From Loxodes magnus (Eukaryota; Ciliophora; Karyorelictea; Loxodida; Loxodidae), in assembly GCA_946699065.1 (NCBI GenBank), contig CAMPDV010000268.1, positions 186,001 through 250,000 on the forward strand: a stretch of 64,000 nucleotides of DNA, given 5' to 3'. Below, in pieces: positions 11,707 to 23,530 of the stretch. Under the pieces are notes generated by a model, which did no database searches, was not told the origin of the DNA, and saw nothing but the letters and a program-made list of their open reading frames with translations. A program made the position numbers and the translations under genes. Every line of letters begins with the position of its first letter. Position 1 is the stretch's first letter.

Positions 11707-12411
11707 ATGTCAGGATTCAAGCCAGGATTCTTCGCGGCTCCTAAAAAGTAGGATTTAACGACATCCTAGAAAGGCTAGGACCAGGAAAAGGGTAACAAAA
11801 AGGTCACCCATCAGGATGAATCTCCCACCTCTGAAGAAAAGCCTAGGAAATAGGCTAAGAATATTATGCGCTCGGAAGTCTCTAATCTCACCACATAATA
11901 TTAAATAAGCTATGATTAGGTGATTAAAATGGTGCTAGACCTCCAGGAAGAAGTAAAAAAGTTGAAGAAAGACAATAAGAAATTAATGGAAAAACTTGAA
12001 CTTGCTGATGAAATAGAGTCGAGACTCAGGACCTAAGAAAGAGACCTTAACGCATTTGAAATATATCACAAGACTAAAGCAGTTAATCTCAAAACTAACA
12101 ATAGAAGCAGAAAGAACTGATTAGCAAATTAGAAAAAATAGAAGAAAATCAGTATAAATTGCAGCTTTAAATGGATTGGAAGAATAAAGGAATGATCCAA
12201 TGATAATTGAAGGTGAAAATAACTCAAAACTTAAACCTAAACTACAAGCAAAAAGATGTTATTATTGTAACTCTCAAAAGCATCTGTGGAAAATATGCTA
12301 GAAATTTCTCAATTTCAAGTAAGAATATTAAAACTATTAGAAGTAGTTGGAGAACAAAAGGAAGAAACAATAATAAATAAAGCTATCAAGAGAAAGATAA
12401 TTTTAAAAAAA
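11707..12411 (+). CDS. ORF1 protein of retroposon type III (element E5), C-terminus missing
   Basis: ATG at 11707: MSGFKPGFFAAPKKQ, with the GFF start motif. Then a Lys/Gln/Glu-rich region, a coiled coil (VLDLQEEVKKLKKDNKKL), the motif NDPMIIEG and an intact knuckle RCYYCNSQKHLWKIC followed by QKFLNFK, which is shared with the copies at 12.9 and 35.3 kb. A frame change lies between the coiled coil and the DPM motif. The expected C-terminal GxIYRKK block is absent: a second element of the same type starts at 12412, so this copy is truncated or the pair is a tandem dimer. Confidence 0.55.
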
Positions 12412-13435
12412 TGAAGCCCGGATTTTTTACTAAATAAATTTAGATTGGTAAAAATTAAGAAGAATCAGAAGAGAAACAAATAAAAATTAGTGAAGCCAAG
12501 AAAAAGAATGAGTTCTCCTTCAAAATAAGAAACTAAAATTTAATAAGATTTTTAAGAAATTATACAGCAAGAAGTATCAGAATTCAACATCTAACAATGA
12601 ATAAGCTATGAAAAGCTTATAAAGATGGTGCTTAACCTCCAATAAGAGGTTAAAAAGCTTCGAAAGGAGAACGCCAAGCTGACAGAATTAGTGACTGGAG
12701 GACTCTAAGACTGAACAAAAAGGAAAGAGAAATCAGCGCACTCTAAAACTATCAACGTGAACAGTTGAACCAGACAAACTCTCAAGTCTAAAGGATATAG
12801 GACTAAAATTAACAGCTTGAAAACATTCTTCAAAGTTAAAACCTTAACTCCCAACTTAAAAACATTGAAATAGAAAAAGAATGCAATGAATAATAGTAGT
12901 GAAAAATGAAAATAAGTAAAAGGAAAAGTTACTACTACTGTAGTAGCTAATAACATTTATATAGAAATTGCTGAAAATTCTTAAAATTTAAAAAGCAATA
13001 TTGAATCTAGGAAAAAAGAAAAAGAGAACAACTTTATTGCAATCAAGAAAGATAAATCTATAGAAGAAAAGAAAATTAATAACTGCTGTGATTATATTAA
13101 ACAGGACCTTAAAGTAGAAAACTTTATGATATTCAAGATCGACCTTCTCACAAATTTATAAACTTCTTTGAGCAGCGGTCATGAACTACTGCAAATTATT
13201 TTTAATTATTTAATCAAGAGAAAGAGAAAGATTATACTGTAACAAGTTTGGGGAAATTTAAAAGAAAAAAGACATCTAGCATCTAGATGAAAGAAGAATT
13301 AAAGGACAATATGCATGGCAAGGAGAAGAGTTGTAGAGATTTTCGGATTTTTATATTAAGCTTCTAGAGCAATCTAAAGGCTGGCGGGAAAGAGGTTGAA
13401 ATACTTCCAAGAACACCAAAAACTTAATTTTGTAT
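12412..13435 (+). pseudogene. Second tandem type III ORF1 (element E6), decayed
   Basis: Begins MKPGFFTKQ and repeats the layout of the upstream copy: coiled coil (LIKMVLNLQQEVKKLRKEN), then a knuckle SYYYCSSQQHLYRNC in which the first Cys is Ser, then WKFLKFKKQY, and near 13250 a LGKFKRKK form of the C-terminal motif. At least two frame changes are needed to join these parts. It is a direct repeat of E5, head to tail, diverged at most positions. Confidence 0.55.
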
Positions 13436-13439
13436 TTGT

Positions 13440-14600
13440 ATTTGTTAAAATATTAATTGCTTAAGTAGTAGAAAGCATTAGTTAATTAAAATTAAATAAG
13501 TTTATTTGCCAATCTTAAAGGAAGTTTAATATAGCTTAGATATTAATTAGCACTTAAAATATTAAAAATTCCTTAGCTTATTTAAAGAATCTATAAGAAT
13601 AAGCATGACTATATAATATTTAAATATACAATTCAGATAACGAAGAAAAGACTAAATTTAAAATAAAATGCAATATCTAAAATATTCCTTAAGAAATAAA
13701 ATAATTCAGTTTATTGCTAATTAGAGTATGAAGTAAAAATTTAAATTAGTCTATTTGTTTTTACAATAAACAATAGCTTAATCAATCTTTATCTTTATAA
13801 ATCATTAGATATATAACCTTTTTAATTTATCTTAGACTTAATAACTTACTAATTGTCAATTTTTAACTTCTCAGATTATTATTTTTCTTTGTTTCTAGAG
13901 TTTTTAGCCCCTTAATAAATATATATTCTTAGAAATACAAATAGAACTAAAAAAATATCAGAGAAGAAAAGTATTCATGGATAGCTTACAAATTAAAAAC
14001 TACATTAAAGCAAGTTAAAGTTAGTATAATAGGAAATATTATCATTTTGGTAAGAATAAACAATTAACTGAAGCTGTTAACACTAAATTAAAATGAAAAA
14101 GACTCTAATGAGTTAATGAATTATCTTCATTAAATTTAAAATAATAGAAATATTTAATTTGGCTTCAAATTTTACACTTCTGTAGCAAAAATCACTAAAG
14201 ACTCATTTAAACTAAGAATTATAAATATTTATAGAAACAGCTGAAAAGCTAAAGTTATATTCTTTAGCAACTGAAAAGTATTTAGCCAATATAGGATTTA
14301 ACAATATTTTAAAATATCACTAAAATATATATGCTTTTGCATAACTTTTAGAATTAAAATCTGAAATGATTCATTAAAAAGGTTAAAATATAAAATAATA
14401 GTCTAAATAGCTTTGAAATAATAGATCTAATTCATAACTATAATTTAAATTAGCTTTGCTTTTTCTTTTATCTTAAATCCAATAAGATAAAGTGAAGCCT
14501 ATATTGTTCTTTGATGAATCATAATTATCATTTTTAAAGTTAAGATAAGCATTTAATAATAAATAATTTATAAACTTTTAGTTAAGGGTAAATAATAAAA
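13440..14600. other. A+T-rich sequence, no gene recognised
   Basis: No supportable feature. It ends at the start codon of the Myb gene copy. Confidence 0.5.
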
Positions 14601-14602
14601 TA

Positions 14603-15951
14603 ATGGATGACAATAATTCGTAAAGTATACATTCATTAAACTTTGAAAACTTTTATTTTGAGAACTAAGATAATCAAAACATATTTTAGGGTGGCTTATA
14701 ATTAAAAAGATGGTGGGAGCTGAGATTGACCTTCTAATCATACTTTCTGATTTTATAGCTAGGAACAAGTTCCTTTCCTGTCGCTGAGAAAGTCCCTGGT
14801 CAAAGTCAACCTTTGCAAGGGAACGCCTTCCTTTTGATTATCCACTCCTGGTAGGGGCTTGAAGCCTGGCTGCCCATAGCGATGGAGCTTCCTGGCAACT
14901 GCTTTTCGAAAGCAACAGGATATTCCCGTTATCCCATGAAGGGAGTGTTGGGGTCGTTAAACTGCAAGAAGTTGCAGTCCAAAACTCTTTAAGTTAAAAT
15001 TAATTAATTTAGGCTGGCTTTGATTAAAATTTTTTCTTACTACCCAACTAGCATGATTTCTAAGAATCGCATTTTGATTTTTAAGATACAGATTTATATG
15101 AATTGGGAAAGCAGAATGTTAGCGAAGATTTTACAACAATTGTTACTTAACTTGGAAATAATGATAATCCAGACTTCTATAAATGTAAAAAAGAGCAATA
15201 TGAAAATAGCTAAAGCCAAACACTTGATTAGAATAAAATCCACCAGCAAATAAAATAAGCAGACTAAAGAGAAGAATTATCTTAAAATAAATCAGAATCA
15301 TAAAAGCAAATCCTTATCAAAGCTCAAAGGAATCAAATTAAGTACAATAATGAAAACCGCTTCACTTTACAATCTAAATGATCAAAAGAGGAAGGTTAGC
15401 TTCTCTTGGGTATTATGTAAGATAACTAGGAGCTTTCTTGAATTTAAATAAGCTAGATTCTAAATGAAAAGATTCACAACAGCTAACAAGTGAGGAAGAC
15501 CAAATATGTAAAGGAACGATGAAAGAATCACTTGGATCCTTTTGTCAACAAAGGACCTTGGACTTTAGAAGAAGATATCATCTTGATGTAGAAATTTTAA
15601 AGCGAAGGACCTAAATGAGCTCATATTTCAAAGTGTTTGAAAGGAAGAAATGAACACAAAACAAGGAATAGAGGAAAGGGTCTTTTGAAATAACTAAAAT
15701 AAAACGGAGTTGATATAAATCATGTAGATTTAAAATAATTTCTACAGAAATTAAATAATTAAAAAAAGAAAATATAGCAAGAAAATACAAATGAAATACT
15801 TGAAAAAAACGTAGATAAAAAATTAAAAAAAGAAGTAAACAAAAAATTTCGAGTAAGAAGAATCTTAAAAAAATATTAATTTGCCCACAATGCAAGAAGT
15901 GAGATAGTAACTTTTAAATCATAATCAATAGGCATTTAATACAAGTAATGA
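14603..15951 (+). pseudogene. R2R3 Myb-type protein gene, split by a SINE-B insertion
   Basis: ATG at 14603 (MDDNNSQSIHSLNFENF). The frame is broken by SINE-B at 14698-15007. Removing the SINE and one 13-bp TSD (323 bp) joins the halves in frame and leaves 341 codons before TGA at 15949. R2 lies at about 15376-15525 (KWSKEE, ERWKNHL) and R3 at 15550-15690 (GPWTLEED, GPKWAHI, GRNEHKTRNR). Four of the five Trp shown are TGA. Family knowledge: Myb repeats bind DNA and these proteins usually regulate transcription in the nucleus. The paralogue at 29194-30720 aligns along the length. C-terminal similarity to it may go on to about 16330 but needs frame changes. It is a pseudogene unless the insert is removed from DNA or RNA. 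Confidence 0.75.
14698..15007 (+). mobile_element. SINE-B retroposon, 310 bp (copy 1, inside a Myb gene)
   Basis: G+C-rich compared with its flanks. Bounded by 13-bp direct repeats TTTAGGGTGGCTT (14685-14697) and TTTAGGCTGGCTT (15008-15020), one mismatch. Starts near AAGATGGTGGGAGCTGAG and ends in a TTAATTAATT tail. The second copy (24513-24823) has its own TSD of different length. Indels between copies break every frame, so it is non-coding. No clear tRNA, 5S or SRP RNA origin; one arm has a GGCTTGAAGCC palindrome. The polarity is inferred from the tail. Confidence 0.75.
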
Positions 15952-16399
15952 GTAAAACGCTGAAAAACCAAGTATAAAAAGGCAAGGAAGAACCAAAAAG
16001 AAAACGAACAAATGTAAAAAATTAAATTCAATTTAGTTAAGAAATCAAGAGAATAATTGAAGATTCCAAAACAATAAAACAGATGAATAGGAAATCTCTA
16101 GTAAGATTAAAAACAATTAAAAGAAAGAACAAAAAAGAAGATGAAAAATTGAAAATGTTTAAGTATAGAGCAATGAAATAATTTAAATACAAAAAATTTT
16201 ATTTTAAGAACTAATTAATACCTAAAAACTAGGCATAATTGTCTTATTATTTGAAGGCTTTTGCTTAGTATTAAGAGGATAATAAATAAAATGAAATATC
16301 TGAGTCAACAGTATATGCAATGATAATTATTTGTAGCTATCATTAATTTTTAAAATAAAATACAATTTCTTAAAAATGATTTAAATATATGTGTTTTAA

Positions 16400-19300
16400 A
16401 ATTGATGATAGCTTAAATTAGATGTGAAATTCTAACTTTTATATTTTTTATGAGATATATATCTACCTTTGTATAATTAAGATATTAGTTAATCTATGAC
16501 AATATAATGTTTATATTTCGTAACTATAAATTTAGATTATAACTATCTACTTTTAAAATTTCATTAAGTTGAAAGTTAAAATAGTTACTTAAAGCTTAAG
16601 CTATCCATTAAATTATTATAACTATTTTTATTTGGTGTAATCCCAACAATTCTAACAATATAGCTAATGAATTAAAATTTAGCTTTAGAATATCTTTTAA
16701 TTTCTCTTACTATGTTTTAATAATTTTTAACTTTTAAATAAAAATAAGTTAAAAAGTTCCTTTGGAGCTAAAATTTATCCATTACTAATCTCAATAATTT
16801 TTCATTTAACTCATAAAAGTAAAGAGATGGACAATAATTAAAAGGTTTTCTTAATTTATCTAGGTAGTTTATTCCTTTATTGTTGAAATATTAGCTAATC
16901 TAATAGTAGTAATTTATGATCGATATATTTCTTATTTAAAACTAAGTTTATTTAAAATTGATAGATGATATAATCTTAAATAGTAAAGAGAAGCTATTTA
17001 CTTTATATTTAGATATTAAAGTCTATATATTTATAAAATATAGGAAACTTAAAATTTTGATGTAATAAAAGTTAAAAGTACCTAGACAAGGTATCTATAA
17101 GCATCTGCTTATCTATTTTAATTTTTAATTTTTTTAATTTATTTTGCAATACCATCAAATAGTAACCTTTTTAAATGTTTTCAATGATTTTACTTGGAAA
17201 AGTATTAATTTTTAATTATCTTAGAAAATTAAAATGTACTTATACATCTTGATACTAATTTTAATTAATAATCTTATACACATTTTTAAAATACAATCCA
17301 TAAAATAGATATATTTGATTTTAGTTATCTTCACAAAGCTTTTCATTTAAGGAAGATCATACCATAATTTTATCCTTATTAATAGCTTTTTATTTCGTTT
17401 GAAAGTTTTTGGATGAAGTTTAATAAATTAAAGTAAAATTAGTCAAAAATAATTAAATTACTTCAATAGTTATTTAGTAATAAGTAAATTATGCAATAAT
17501 ATTGAAAATAATTATAACTAAGTCTGTCCTTACACCTTATGATATTAATTTTATTTTATAAGTATTATAAAAGCTTTTTAGTTTTAATTTATGTTCATAG
17601 TATTTAACTAATTAATAGCTTGCTAGATGTTTAATGAATGCATGTGATATAAACATTAATTTGGTTAATTAAAATAAATATCTAATTTGAAGAATATTTA
17701 GTAATATAGCTTTAATTCAAATTACGTTTATGGATATTTGCTCTATTCGTATTAACTTTCTCAGATTACTTAGAAGTTTAAATTTTTTTAAATGTTTAAC
17801 TTACTAACTTAGTCATCAAATAATCGTAAAAGGACTCTTTGATGAGAGTGGTTTAATAATAATTATAATAAGTTACCTAATATAAAAGAAATGCTTAATT
17901 AAGATGATTTTAATTTTACTTAGTAAAAGAAAGACAGGTTTGATATAAATGTTAAATAAGATTTTCTTAATAAGTCAATGCAGCACTTTAAATGTATAAA
18001 CTTCAATAAGTTAAAGACTACTAATCTTCATAATTGTATATATAGCTTTATTTCTTTTCTTTTTTAGTTGCTTAAGCTCTTGGAAAATACTACAGAACTA
18101 GCTTTTCATATGAGGGTGAAGCATTTATTCTTTTTTATAAAATCTAAGCTTTTCATTTAAATTTAATGATTAAATAATCTTTTGCAAAGTAAAGACATTT
18201 GATTTATTTATCGGTGCTCTTAAAGTAGTTAGCTAATAGCCATATCTTAGTAAAATAATAAGTAATTAAATAATTTAATTGTATAGCCTAGCTATATAGA
18301 TAGAATAATTTAATTAAACGTATATCTTTTAAATTTATATTAGAATTTATAAAATTTACATCAAGCATCTTACTTCTATTAAGTATCTAGCTTTCCTTTA
18401 ATTGAAAGATACTTAATAAGAGTAGCTATTTTTTAACGAAAATAAATAATAAGTTTTAAGAAAATTATAGAAGATTGATTTATCTTCAACTGTATAGATA
18501 ATAAAAAGCATTTATAAAATTGGAGTTTGTTAATAGAGTAGCAGAACTTACTTCTGTATATTTTTAAAAATATATTTCATACAAATGTTCTATATTTATC
18601 TTATAACTAAAATAGTTAAGCGAAAAAACTTGCTTTGCAAATTAATATTTAAAAACAAAAAAACCAGATCTAAATTACAGGAGAGAAAAAGATCCTATGA
18701 ATGAGTTTCTAAATGCTGAATTTCTTTAGATTGTAAATTTAGATTAACTTCTATCAGAAGGGTTAAATTTATAAACATAAGAGTATTTATATATATGAGT
18801 TTATCAAATCTTTAGATTAAATAGGATTATTTATCACTTTTAAAACCTTTAAATTTAAATTAATTAATAAAGGATTATGTATTTATTGTCAATCAGTCTA
18901 ATATCTCATTCAATTATTTCCAAACTTAGTATTTGCTTCCATAACTTTTGATATAATAATCACTCAATAGCCATATAATTATAATAGTCTGCTTGTTATT
19001 AGATAGACATAATTTAAAATTGCTAATTCTATTTCTTCTATCTTGATAAACAATATGTTAGTTATAAATTTAATAGCAGCTAGTTTCGTTATTTAGCTTA
19101 TATAAGATAAAATAATTAACTTTAACCACATTAATTTTTAATCATTTGATTGACTAATTTCTTTAATACTTAAAGCTTTTTAGAGATAAAATTGACTTGA
19201 TAGTTTATAAAAGTAAAGGAAATTATAGGTAAAGCAAAGGGTTTTAATTAATTTATATAAGTTGTTGCATCTTATTAATAAATAAACAATAGGAGTGAAG

Positions 19301-20240
19301 CAGAAAGATTGAAAATATATAAGATAAACATTTTAAATTACACTTTTGCTAGTAAGTTGATTCAATAGAGAAACTACATATATTAAGAAAATTATAAAGA
19401 TATTTCATCACTTATTAAATAAATATTTGAATGAAGCAGATATAACTGGAACCTTCCTAATCAAAAATACAAACTTAGCTTAGAATGAAAGTAATGCTAT
19501 AAGTTACTTAGACTTACTTTTTAACTCTTAAATATTTTAAATTCTTAAGAAGAAATACAAAACTAAAAATTAAAATTACATCCTATAAACAGGGATTTTT
19601 CTAAGTAAATAGTTATTTTGTTGGTAAAATACTATAAAAATATATTGATAATCAAATAAATTAAGCAAAAAGTATACTAACTCTTTTAAATTTCTTAAAC
19701 AGGTTTATCTCTATATAATACAATTAAATAAATATATTTCTCAGCTTAAAATAAGGAGAATTGTAATATAGTTAAAAATAAAGAATTAGTAGGTTTAAAA
19801 GCATTATAAAATAAGCTTTAATAGCTATTTAATTAAATAAGCTATTATGCTTATTAATTCAGTTAAGATTTTAATTTTATTATTTTTGCAAGCTTTTTAT
19901 AAATAATTTTAAGTATTTTTCTATTAATATAAACATTTTATACGCATACAAGTTCAAATGAGTATGATGAAAATTTATTTTTCTTTGCTTTAAAACAAAA
20001 ATAATTTCCTCAAATAAACCAAAGCAGAAAAAGTTTCATTTTTGTATCCGATAAATTGAATAGCCATAATAAGTTAATTTAATAAAGCACTTAAAATTTA
20101 AATTGATAATAATTATAGCAGTGATAAACGTAATAAACAAATTGGAGGAACTTTAAAATTATTTAGAAATTTCTATACATAAAATTAGCATTTAGATTGA
20201 AACATTTATTGATAATTTGAAAAATCCAGTTAAAAGTTCA
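16400..20240. other. A+T-rich sequence, no gene recognised
   Basis: About 3.8 kb without recognisable protein motif or RNA gene. One clear hairpin at 18377-18418: arms TATTAAGTATCT and AGATACTTAATA (12 bp, perfect) with an 18-nt loop. Its role is unknown. Confidence 0.45.
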
Positions 20241-20755
20241 AATAAAATAAATAAATTTGATTATAGAGCGCGTAGCACTCTCATTGGTGCGCAGCTCTTT
20301 AAAAAAAAATGTTTCATACTGACAAGAATGTTTGCTACTGATAAAATTATCAGATACTGGTAGACTTTGTTCAATACTGGTATAATTATTCAGTACTGAT
20401 AAAATTGTTCAATACTGATATAATTTCAGAATACTCGTAATCTTATCTACTTGTTGGAGGTCCGAGGACATGGCAGGATTGCGTCTCATTGCATCACCAA
20501 AGCAGAGGACGACATGTGTCAATTATGGGTACTTAAATTCCCCACCTCTGATGAAGCTCGCAAAAATAATTTCCTTTTATTTCCAGAATCAAAAATTAAA
20601 ATAAGTCAGTGCCGAAGGTCAAACTAGCAGATGTCTCGAGGCCAAACCAAAGCAGAGGAAGACATAAAGTCGATTATGGATACTTAACTTCCCCAACCTT
20701 TGATGAAGATGACCTTGTTGTTCACCTTCGAACAACTATGGCGGTTTTAAAAAAT
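20241..20755 (+). repeat. RepA SINE-like retroposon (copy 2)
   Basis: Full copy in the opposite orientation to copy 1. The left end is the (AAAT)n side, followed by the conserved hairpin; the right end is CTATGGCGGTTTTAAAAAAT. Internally there are 20-24-bp degenerate repeats of the type CAGTACTGATAAAATT and the two 65-bp modules. The true retroposon sense is the minus strand, judged from the tail. Confidence 0.75.
20266..20297 (-). other. Conserved retroposon 3' hairpin in RepA
   Basis: Minus strand: TGCG, CACC, loop AATGAG, AGTG, bulge CTA, CGCG, with an extra outer GAGC/GCTC pairing. The loop is one base longer than in the other families. Confidence 0.55.
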
Positions 20756-21313
20756 ATATAATAATAAACTAATTAGTTGAAGATTAAGTAGATAAATATT
20801 AAAATAAATTTATTTAATTAAAATTTATGTTTAATTAAGATTTTTCTAAAATAAAAACTATCTTTGAACTTATTATTTAAAAGTTATGACAAGACTAGTG
20901 GAAAATTATTTGCTCTTGGTATTATATTTTCCTTATAATGTTTTTATGAAATATTTATTAAAGAAAAATAAATAACTAATGAGATGAAGAATCATTAAAT
21001 TTTAGTTTAGACAATAATATCTAATATATTCAATAAAATAAAAAAATAGGAAAACATTGAAATAATTTGTTTCTTTACTACTATTCAATTATGAATTGAT
21101 AATTAATTTTTGGATTAACATTTGTTTGATTTAATCTTCTCAAAAAGTAAAGAATTAATAATTTAAATTTTTAAGAAATATAAATAAACTATTAAATTTG
21201 TTGATAATAAATAAAATACAAATTCATAAAAAATTATATTAAAATAAATAAATTAAATCTTATTTTCCAAAATTTAACAGCCTAAACTAATTATTAAATA
21301 TATATATTAAATA

Positions 21314-21794
21314 TGGACGACGACCACTGTCGGTAGGGCTTTCAATCTGGATGATGCCACGGATAAAGGTGGACGGGCCCTTTTGGGAGATGCCTAACTT
21401 ATTCGGGGTACTGCTAGAAAGAAGTTTCGACTGATGGTGGACTATTAGTCAAAAGCTCCTGGTTTTAGATCTTATCTCTGTCTTCCATGCTAACTAACAA
21501 GGTGGTAGATTCAAGAAGTAGAAGAAAAGACATGGGGGAGTTTCATTATTTTTGATTTACTATTCTGTTATCAAAATCAAAGAATATGATTATTTAATCA
21601 AGATTCAAGAATTTAGAATTTACAAGATGTTCCCATTTGGAAATTATAGTGTCTCGAGATTGCGTCGCAAGAAATAATAGTCGTTAAGAGAAAACTTTTA
21701 GTTTTTTCTTTAAACTAAATTCGTGAAAATTTGTGGTCAATCTATCAATGGGGAAACCATGTAAATTAATTAATTAATTCATTCATTCATTCAA
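21314..21794 (+). repeat. SINE-D retroposon, plus-strand copy
   Basis: Begins near GGACGACGACC in G+C-richer sequence and ends in a microsatellite-like tail of ATTA then ATTC repeats (21762-21794). Its first 140 bp match, imperfectly, the reverse complement of the right part of this block (22360 leftwards), sharing GCCTAACTTA and neighbouring words. I read the two as oppositely oriented copies of one SINE family rather than terminal inverted repeats, because each has its own different tail. No TSD was identified. Confidence 0.45.
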
Positions 21795-21947
21795 TTGATA
21801 TTTTAAAACTTTCGAAAAGAAATTATTATTTTTTTACAATTTTTTGGTATAATTTGCCAAAATGTTTTATTCTGATTACAAAGATTGTAAATAATTACTA
21901 AAAAGAAATGAGAAAGTTAAAAATTTCATCATAATAAAAGAAAAAAA

Positions 21948-22358
21948 AATGATTATAGAGCGCGTAGCACCTCATTGGCGCGCAGCTCTTTCAATATTAA
22001 TATTTAATATTAAGAAAAATGTTCTCATGTTTCATGTTAAAAATCTAGAAGTCCAATTAGTCATGTCAACTTCTCCAAATGGGGAATCTTTCTTATTATA
22101 AATTATTTTCGAATCTTAAGTCAAATACTTCAGTCTTCTTGAATAAAGTCCAAATAAGAATTAGTTATTAAGTCGGTAATTAGAAGACCGTCAGTCAGAC
22201 TTCATACTGCTAGAGAGAACCCTTGGGGTAAGTTAGGCGTGTCTCAACGGAGATTATCCACCCTTCCTCGTGGTGGCATATAGTGCGAGATTAATCGCAA
22301 TGCAGTATACACTGCACCAGATTACCTTCTAGTTTTTTGGACGCGGTCGACATCTATT
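21948..22358 (-). repeat. SINE-D retroposon, minus-strand copy with RepA-type 3' end
   Basis: Read from 22358 leftwards it starts GATGTCGACCGCGTCC, shares the SINE-D head with the copy at 21314, and ends at 21958-21988 with the hairpin and CTCTATAATCA end otherwise found in RepA, followed by a T-rich tail. It is therefore a head of one family joined to the tail of another. Relative to the duplicated locus near 42.3 kb the whole 21.3-22.36 kb block is extra DNA. Confidence 0.5.
21958..21988 (-). other. Conserved retroposon 3' hairpin in SINE-D
   Basis: Minus strand: TGCG, CGCC, loop AATGA, GGTG, bulge CTA, CGCG. The inner stem differs from RepA (CGCC/GGTG against CACC/AGTG) yet pairs fully. 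Confidence 0.6.
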
Positions 22359-22525
22359 TTTTATATTATAATAATACATAATTTATCATAGATATTTTAT
22401 TTGTCTGTTTAACTTAGTTAAACAACTAATTTAAATAATTAAATAAATACAAGTTAGTTATTAATAAAAGAGATAATTCAATCCATATTAAAGCAAAAAT
22501 AATTTATATATAAATTTTACTAAAA

Positions 22526-22953
22526 AAAGGAGTTATAAGACCGTCAATATCATATGAAAGTCCTTAATATAAATGTGGAGAATATGACACTTTTGATCAT
22601 ATAATGATATGTATGTATTATAAACACTTAAAGGGACTGATTTTTATAACAGGTTGGGAATCTTGATATTAGGAAATTAATAATTTACGATCAAATATAT
22701 ATTAATTAATTTCCTAGGAAGTAATTAGATTATTTAGGTCTTTATATAAAAAATTTGCACAGAAAGCTTCTATCTTTCAGAGTGCAATTTTTGGATGTGA
22801 TAGATGGAATTGGAAGAGCAGAATTAAAGTTTAACAAATTTAAAAAGAGAGAATAATGATTTGCTTTTTTAAATACTTTTAAAATGTCTTTGATTGAAAG
22901 AAGTAATTCTTACAATTAAAGATGTCCATATACACTTATAGTTAAAATTAATT
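22526..22953 (+). mobile_element. 5'-truncated LINE copy (3' 428 bp)
   Basis: Homologous to 49870-50310 of the full LINE. It encodes the C-terminal motif KCGEYDTFDHIMICMYY (CG...T..H....C) and the 3' hairpin. Flanked by 16-bp repeats with one mismatch, ATAAATTTTACTAAAA (22510-22525) and ATAAATTTGACTAAAA (22954-22969). The empty site is at 42468-42483 in the duplicated locus. The first Cys of the motif is Tyr. A typical dead-on-arrival 5'-truncated insertion. Confidence 0.8.
22884..22925 (+). other. LINE 3'-end hairpin with GNRA-type tetraloop (truncated copy)
   Basis: 19-bp stem, loop GTAA. Left arm ATGTCTTTGATTGAAAGAA. Differences from the full LINE's hairpin keep pairing through G-U pairs except one position. 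Confidence 0.65.
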
Positions 22954-23530
22954 ATAAATTTGACTAAAATTATAGATTATATAATTAAATATTAATAATA
23001 ATTGTAAATATTAAACATAATATAATACTAATTTATTTAAAATAATAAGCAGACTATTAATTAAAAATTATATATAAATATAGCTTTAAAATTATTATTA
23101 TTTTAATATTTTCATTTAAAAAAGATAATTTAATTGCATAAGTTATTATCAAACTATTATAAACCTCTAATGATGAAACTTTAAGTTTAACTTGAAAATC
23201 AAAAATAAATAAAATAAATGCTATTAAATTATTATTAGCATCAAAATACCTAAAAATTTAATAAAGATAAAATTATCTATAATTAATAAGTATAAATGAA
23301 GAGTCTAGTATTTAATGATTCCTCTCTATTAATAATATTAATATCAAAAATTAAATATTTATAATTTATAGCAATCTTAGCAAAGAATTATTAAGCTAGA
23401 ATTATTTTTTCTAAATGAAAAATGAAAAAACTAAGTAACTGAGAGATTTATTTAGACTTAAAAATCCTTTTTATTATAATACAATTTTTATTTTAAAATA
23501 AGAAAATTGCATTATTTTTTCTATAAAAAA

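Noticed and set aside
14698..15007. SINE-B as an RNase P RNA, HDV-like ribozyme or SRP RNA derivative
   Set aside because: Only short words resemble these RNAs (for example GAGAAAGTCC); no matching overall fold could be drawn.
21314..22358. DNA transposon or MITE with long terminal inverted repeats
   Set aside because: The arms match only over about 140 bp at moderate identity, have different tails, and the right arm ends in the RepA 3' hairpin. Two opposed SINEs explain this better.
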